A stretch of DNA of 17,455 nucleotides, taken from an uncultured cyanobacterium (GTDB taxonomy: Bacteria; Cyanobacteriota; Cyanobacteriia; PCC-6307; Cyanobiaceae). Both the position numbers and the translations under genes were made by a program. Shown piece by piece: positions 14,754 through 17,455 of the stretch. The DNA lies in assembly GCA_903921295.1 (NCBI GenBank), contig CAIXOZ010000010.1, positions 1 to 17,455 on the forward strand. The letters are read 5' to 3'. Within the stretch, counting starts at the first letter, position 1. The number at the start of each line of letters is the position of its first letter. The notes beneath the pieces are model-generated. The model ran no database searches, was not told where the DNA came from, and saw only the letters and a list, made by a program, of their open reading frames with translations.

Positions 14754-15347
14754 TCAGGTGGCGGATTCCAGACCCATCACCTGGCGATAGGCCGGACGCT
14801 GCTGGGTGGCCGTGATCGAGGCCCGGACCTGGGGCCAGGGGGTGAGATCGAGATCGGGGAAGAAGACCGGCAGATAGGCGAGATGGGCCTGAACCACGCA
14901 ATCGGCCACGCCCCATCGCCGGCCGACCAGGGGGGCCGCCGCCTCCAGGAGTGGATCGAGCACACCCATCAGCCGGGTGAATTCCCGCTCGCGACTGGAG
15001 GGAACGAACAACGCGTTCGAGAGCGTGGAATTGGCGAAAAGCACCCATTGCGTCGCCAGAGCCCGCTCGGCGCCGTCCGCGAACTCGCGGGCATGAACAT
15101 CAGCGAGATGGAGGAGGATCGCTCCGCTTTCAAACAGCTGCAGTGGAAGGCCATTGGCACCAACGACACTGCTGTCCACCAGGGCTGGCACCTTGCCGAA
15201 GGGGTTGATGGCGGTGAAGGGCTCCTGGCGATGCTCGCCGTTCTGGAGATCAAGTTCGGCCCAGACGTAGTCGATCCCTTTCTCCGCCATGTACCAGCGG
15301 GGCATCGAAGCTCGGCTGCGCTGGCTTCCGTAAAGGGTCAGGGTCAT
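14754..15347 (-). CDS. Glutathione S-transferase family protein
   Basis: This is a 197-residue cytosolic GST-like protein. The thioredoxin-fold N-domain (about 1-85) shows LTLYGSQRSRASMPRWYMAEKGI, a candidate active-site Ser, then INPFGKVPALVD with the cis-Pro and LQLFESGAILLHLAD with the ES pair that binds the glutamyl part of glutathione. The all-helical C-domain has WGVADCVVQAHLAYL, where the ADC.. is the N-capping region of the GST fold. The ATG at 15347 overlaps the stop of the gamma-glutamylcyclotransferase-like gene by four bases (ATGA), so translation is likely coupled. The subclass and substrate cannot be told. A hairpin follows it. Both genes of this pair touch glutathione or gamma-glutamyl chemistry. 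Confidence 0.93.
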   Translation of the reverse strand: MTLTLYGSQRSRASMPRWYMAEKGIDYVWAELDLQNGEHRQEPFTAINPFGKVPALVDSSVVGANGLPLQLFESGAILLHLADVHAREFADGAERALATQWVLFANSTLSNALFVPSSREREFTRLMGVLDPLLEAAAPLVGRRWGVADCVVQAHLAYLPVFFPDLDLTPWPQVRASITATQQRPAYRQVMGLESAT

Positions 15348-15763
15348 CGATCCTGCAGGTCTGGGGCGGTGCAGAACGCATCCTGCCGTCCTGGCGGCGG
15401 GCAGGCAGCACCCCAGAGGCCATCCACCAGCCGACGGGCGTGGCGCACCTGCCTGGCAGAACCCAGATAGACCCAGAGCCAGGGGCCATCGCTGCTGCGC
15501 CAGCGCCAGCGGCGATACAACCTGGGGACCCCCTCAAAACGATCCAGAGCAGGGAAGCTGTCCAGGCTGACGCGAAAAAGCTCCCCGATCACATGACCAG
15601 CTCCTGGCACGGCCATCGGGAAGGGGCCAAGGTCATGGAGATCCAGCTGCTCGAGCCTGGCCTCCCCGACAAAGATGGCGCCGGCAAGTTGGTGATGGTT
15701 GGCATGACCACGCTTGAGGGTGCCGTACACCAGGAGCAACTCCGACAAGGTGGAATCGGCCAT
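15344..15763 (-). CDS. Gamma-glutamylcyclotransferase (AIG2/GGACT-like) family protein
   Basis: The ATG at 15763 gives 139 residues. The GGCT fold signature is LLVYGTLKRGHANHHQL (about 10-26), where YGTL binds the substrate backbone. FVGEARLEQLDLHDLGPFPMAV follows, and then GELFRVSLDSFPALDRFEGVPRLYRR (about 60-85), with Glu77 at the catalytic position. The family cyclises gamma-glutamyl amines or peptides and releases 5-oxoproline. The KRGHANHH pattern resembles GGACT, which acts on gamma-glutamyl-epsilon-lysine, more than glutathione-specific ChaC. A TTG at 15838 would add a hydrophobic, signal-like 25-residue N-terminus; I judge it unlikely because the fold starts at the later ATG. The last 25 residues are Pro/Cys/Gln-rich and unconserved. 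Its stop overlaps the GST start. Confidence 0.9.
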   Translation of the reverse strand: MADSTLSELLLVYGTLKRGHANHHQLAGAIFVGEARLEQLDLHDLGPFPMAVPGAGHVIGELFRVSLDSFPALDRFEGVPRLYRRWRWRSSDGPWLWVYLGSARQVRHARRLVDGLWGAACPPPGRQDAFCTAPDLQDR

Positions 15764-15967
15764 GGGTGGCGACAGGGCCAGCACAGGCCCTGCGAGAAAA
15801 GAAACCAACGGGACCAGGCTGGATCGGACAGCGATCAAGGTCCAGGTGGCATCGTCGCGCAGTGAAAGGGACCAGCCGGCAGCCGCCGGCAGCGCCTGCC
15901 CTCAGCGCAACAACGACGCCGCTGATCTGGACATCGCTCGCGTCCTCGGGCGCGCCTGGGATTGAGA

Positions 15968-16225
15968 ATGGCGGCTTCCCCGCGAGAGGCCTGCGTGGCC
16001 CGTCGACGTCTTCAGAAGCAGCTGCCCGCGGAAACCCGTCGCTGGATCGATCACTGCCTGCAGTCGCTGGAGCGCTCCCAGCGCTTTGAAGATGCCTACG
16101 CCCTGCGGATGGAACTGGCGGAATGGGTGCTCGAGGAAGAGAACGGAAGCGGCCAGGGAAATCTGACGGTGGAGGCCCTGCTGCACCAGCAGCACCCGGA
16201 TCAGGACCCTCTGGTTCTTGGCTGA
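15968..16225 (+). CDS. Small charged helical protein, hypothetical
   Basis: The ATG at 15968 gives 85 residues; a TTG two codons upstream is also possible. I do not recognise a family. The product is Arg/Glu-rich and predicted helical: RRRLQKQLPAETRRWIDHCL, then SLERSQRFEDAYALRMELAE and WVLEEENG. The second stretch has a heptad-like spacing that could pair as a coiled coil. Codon third positions are strongly G/C with sense typical of the neighbouring genes, which supports coding, and no signal or TM segment is present. Longer frames on the opposite strand here have poor composition. It stands alone, 204 bp from the divergent GGACT-like gene. Confidence 0.68.
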   Translation: MAASPREACVARRRLQKQLPAETRRWIDHCLQSLERSQRFEDAYALRMELAEWVLEEENGSGQGNLTVEALLHQQHPDQDPLVLG

Positions 16226-16254
16226 GACGAACACAGGCCACAGGCGCGTATCGG

Positions 16255-16260
16255 GATAAT
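16255..16260 (+). promoter_or_regulatory. Possible -10 element for the second microprotein
   Basis: GATAAT at 16255-16260 matches the sigma70 -10 consensus at five of six positions in GC-rich surroundings. It lies 35 bp before the ATG at 16296, and a GGGG-accg-CCCC hairpin (16261-16272) would be near the transcript start. No -35 hexamer is recognisable at the usual distance. Confidence 0.3.
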
Positions 16261-16295
16261 GGGGACCGCCCCTTCCCACCAGTCCGCCCTGCGTG

Positions 16296-16379
16296 ATGAC
16301 CCTTGCCCTGTTGATCGCACTCGCCGGCTCCCTGGCCCTGATGGCCCTGATCGTCAAGCGACTGGAGAACGCGCGTTGA
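16296..16379 (+). CDS. Second 27-residue single-transmembrane microprotein, unknown
   Basis: The frame runs from ATG 16296 to TGA 16377-16379. The product begins with an uninterrupted hydrophobic segment, MTLALLIALAGSLALMALIV, and ends in a basic/acidic KRLENAR, so the C-terminus is likely cytoplasmic. It is exactly as long as the microprotein at 8875 and both are a lone helix, but the sequences share only general hydrophobic character. I could not match it to known one-helix photosystem, cytochrome b6f or NDH-1 subunits. A GATAAT at 16255 is a candidate promoter. It follows the charged hypothetical gene by 70 bp on the same strand. Coding is likely but not proven at this length. Confidence 0.55.
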   Translation: MTLALLIALAGSLALMALIVKRLENAR

Positions 16380-16438
16380 GCGCTGCGACCCCTGAAACGG
16401 AGCCGACTTCTGCATCGTGGAAGCGAGCGCTCAGGTCT

Positions 16439-16457
16439 GTCACCCACGGCGGGTGAC
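16439..16457 (+). terminator. Perfect 7-bp stem-loop after the second microprotein
   Basis: GTCACCC (16439-16445) pairs with GGGTGAC (16451-16457) around ACGGC, 60 bases after the microprotein stop. No T run follows. It may be a terminator or a palindromic protein site. Confidence 0.35.
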
Positions 16458-16750
16458 CAGGGCGAATGACCAGCGCGGGCGATCAGCGCGAACGGACAGA
16501 CACCCTTGATCGCGCTGCACTACGCAGGCGTCGCTGCCTTGCCCCCCATGGGCGTGGAGCCTGGCCCGGTTGAGCTCCGGGGAACCGAATCCCATGCCAG
16601 CTCACCACTTGACGCGCCTGCGGCTGCGGCTCTTCGCAGCGGGGGCCAGGCCAAAAAGCTCCGCGCCTGCCAGGACAGCCCTCCAGGCTCCGCCGATGGG
16701 GCGAGGGACAACCACGACCCCGGCCGACAGAATAAGAAAACTTGATGGCA

Positions 16751-16779
16751 TCGACAAAAGTTGTTGAACGCCCTACGAT
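16751..16779 (+). promoter_or_regulatory. Candidate sigma70 promoter of the PPC-repeat gene
   Basis: TCGACA at 16751-16756 (five of six to TTGACA) and TACGAT at 16774-16779 (four of six to TATAAT) are separated by 17 bp, in the least GC-rich part of the gap and 50 bp before the ATG at 16830. The pair is plausible by spacing and place but not strong by sequence. Confidence 0.4.
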
Positions 16780-16829
16780 GGCAGCATCGGTGACACCGAG
16801 ATCTCTCATCTCCCTCGGAAGGCCGCCCC

Positions 16830-17455
16830 ATGGACGTTCTCGACAGCCAAGGCCTGAAGCTGGCAACGCTTGAGCCCTATAACGCCAACGAAACGGACCT
16901 TCTGGTCGGAAGCCTCGCCACCGAAAGCCTTGATCCCGGAGACACCCCTGGAGCCATCAGCGGTGGTGGCGAGATCTCAATCCAGGCAGCCCTGACAGGG
17001 GAAACCTCGATCGGCACCGATCTGATCGCGGGCAGCACAGCCTCTACGACAGCGCTGAACAACGGCGACAGCATTACGGGTTATGTCAACACTCTCGGCG
17101 ATCACGACTGGTTCCGGGTGCAACTCACGGCCGGCAGCCGCTATCGCTTCAATCTGAACCGCGTCAGCGGCGCGATCGACCCGCTGCTGTGTCTGCGTAA
17201 CAGCGCCGGTAGCTGGATCGCAGAAAATGATGATTCCAACAATAGTCTGAATTCCGAGATCCTGTTCACGGCAGCCAGTTCCGGCACCTACTACCTCGAC
17301 GCCGGCGCCTACAGAAACGGCTCGACCGGTCAATACAGGCTGCTGGTGTCCCAACTGGCCACCGACCAGTACAGCGCCAATACCAGCACCACCGGTGCGA
17401 TCGCTGTCGGCGGCAGCGTCACCTCCACGATCGACAGCCTCGGCGATCACGACTG
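16830..17455 (+). CDS. PPC-repeat protein, probably large and secreted (partial, runs off right edge)
   Basis: The ATG at 16830 opens a frame of 208 complete codons that is still open at the window end. The first 70 residues are polar and contain DPGDTPGAISGGGEIS. From about 75 there is a bacterial pre-peptidase C-terminal (PPC) type domain: GDSITGYVNTLGDHDWFRVQ, AGSRYRFNLN, DPLLCLRNSAGSWIAENDDS and SGTYYLDAGAY, ending YRLLVSQL. A second copy begins at about 190 with GAIAVGGSVTSTIDSLGDHD. The repeat period is 115 residues. There is no N-terminal signal peptide, and such Asp/Gly/Asn-rich proteins in cyanobacteria are often type I-exported RTX proteins, sometimes with a serralysin-like M10 protease further on. 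That part is not visible, so enzyme activity is unknown. Confidence 0.85.
   Translation, partial: MDVLDSQGLKLATLEPYNANETDLLVGSLATESLDPGDTPGAISGGGEISIQAALTGETSIGTDLIAGSTASTTALNNGDSITGYVNTLGDHDWFRVQLTAGSRYRFNLNRVSGAIDPLLCLRNSAGSWIAENDDSNNSLNSEILFTAASSGTYYLDAGAYRNGSTGQYRLLVSQLATDQYSANTSTTGAIAVGGSVTSTIDSLGDHD
17094..17455 (+). repeat. Start of a 345-bp (115-codon) coding repeat
   Basis: The 17-mer CTCGGCGATCACGACTG occurs at 17094-17110 and again at 17439-17455, exactly 345 bp apart and in frame, encoding LGDHDW at the same place in two PPC units. The second unit is cut by the window edge. Identity at the nucleotide level suggests recent duplication or gene conversion of at least this segment. 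Confidence 0.7.

Larger units (their letters stand above)
16380..16829. other. About 450 bp without a recognised gene
   Basis: Frames on both strands here are short or composed of Arg/Pro/Ala with no family resemblance. The stretch holds a perfect stem (16439-16457), a short degenerate direct repeat on CAGCGCG (16472-16492), a second hairpin GCTGCG-gctctt-CGCAGC at 16623-16640, and near its right end an AT-richer segment with promoter-like hexamers for the PPC gene. It is long enough for a leader RNA or a small RNA. Confidence 0.5.

Noticed and set aside
15764..15838. Signal-peptide-like extension of the GGACT-like protein from a TTG at 15838
   Set aside because: Family proteins are cytosolic and begin near the later ATG; the hydrophobic stretch lies in upstream DNA and needs a rare start codon.
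15633..16447. Minus-strand frames of 260 and 181 codons
   Set aside because: They overlap the GGACT-like gene or the small charged protein and have no family features.
16579..16593. GGGGAACCGAATCCC resembling a tRNA T-arm
   Set aside because: The T-loop consensus GTTCGAAT is not met, and no acceptor, D or anticodon arms can be folded around it.
1..17455. CRISPR arrays, insertion sequences, prophage, attachment sites, rRNA or tRNA
   Set aside because: No regularly spaced repeats, transposase or integrase motifs, or RNA gene folds were seen on either strand.

Overview
The window looks like chromosomal DNA of a high-GC unicellular picocyanobacterium of the Cyanobium / freshwater-type Synechococcus kind. 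The evidence is protein families largely restricted to cyanobacteria (DUF3727, DUF3685, DUF4912, a CofE-like F420 ligase homologue, a PSI-accumulation-factor-like protein, a CSP41-type epimerase), strong G/C preference at third codon positions, few Shine-Dalgarno sequences, and four HIP1 octamers. No tRNA, rRNA, insertion sequence, prophage or CRISPR was found.

Region 1 (1-8714) is a head-to-tail block of nine minus-strand genes. In transcription order they are hisA, a PerR/FurC-type Fur regulator, a DUF3685 protein with a degenerate receiver-like N-terminus, an exported thioredoxin-fold protein lacking CxxC, fumarase fumC, a membrane-anchored CofE-like protein, a two-part GNAT-like protein of unknown function, ruvX, and a DUF3727 protein cut by the left edge. 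From the thioredoxin-like gene down to DUF3727 the gaps are 5 to 43 bp, so co-transcription is likely.

Region 2 (8715-10492) holds a 27-residue single-TM microprotein gene, about 530 bp without a convincing gene, a perfect 15-bp stem-loop, and a DUF4912 gene preceded by two 10-bp direct repeats spaced one helical turn apart.

Region 3 (10567-13017) has a pterin-4a-carbinolamine dehydratase divergent from a CSP41-like epimerase. The epimerase converges on and overlaps a pgsA-type phosphatidyltransferase, which diverges from a double-CBS protein across a 17-bp palindrome.

Region 4 (13031-15763) is minus strand: a gamma-glutamylcyclotransferase-like gene overlapping a glutathione S-transferase gene by ATGA, then a hairpin, then a membrane-anchored protein that resembles phosphodiester glycosidases. 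Region 5 (15968-17455) has a small charged hypothetical protein, a second 27-residue TM microprotein, about 450 bp without a gene, and the start of a large PPC-repeat, probably secreted, protein that runs off the right edge.

Most of the window is housekeeping. The less explained parts are the two microproteins, the non-coding stretches at 8959-9490 and 16380-16829, the 11-bp-period repeats before DUF4912, the CofE-like and NAGPA-like proteins, and the truncated PPC repeat protein. No clearly new multi-gene system is apparent.
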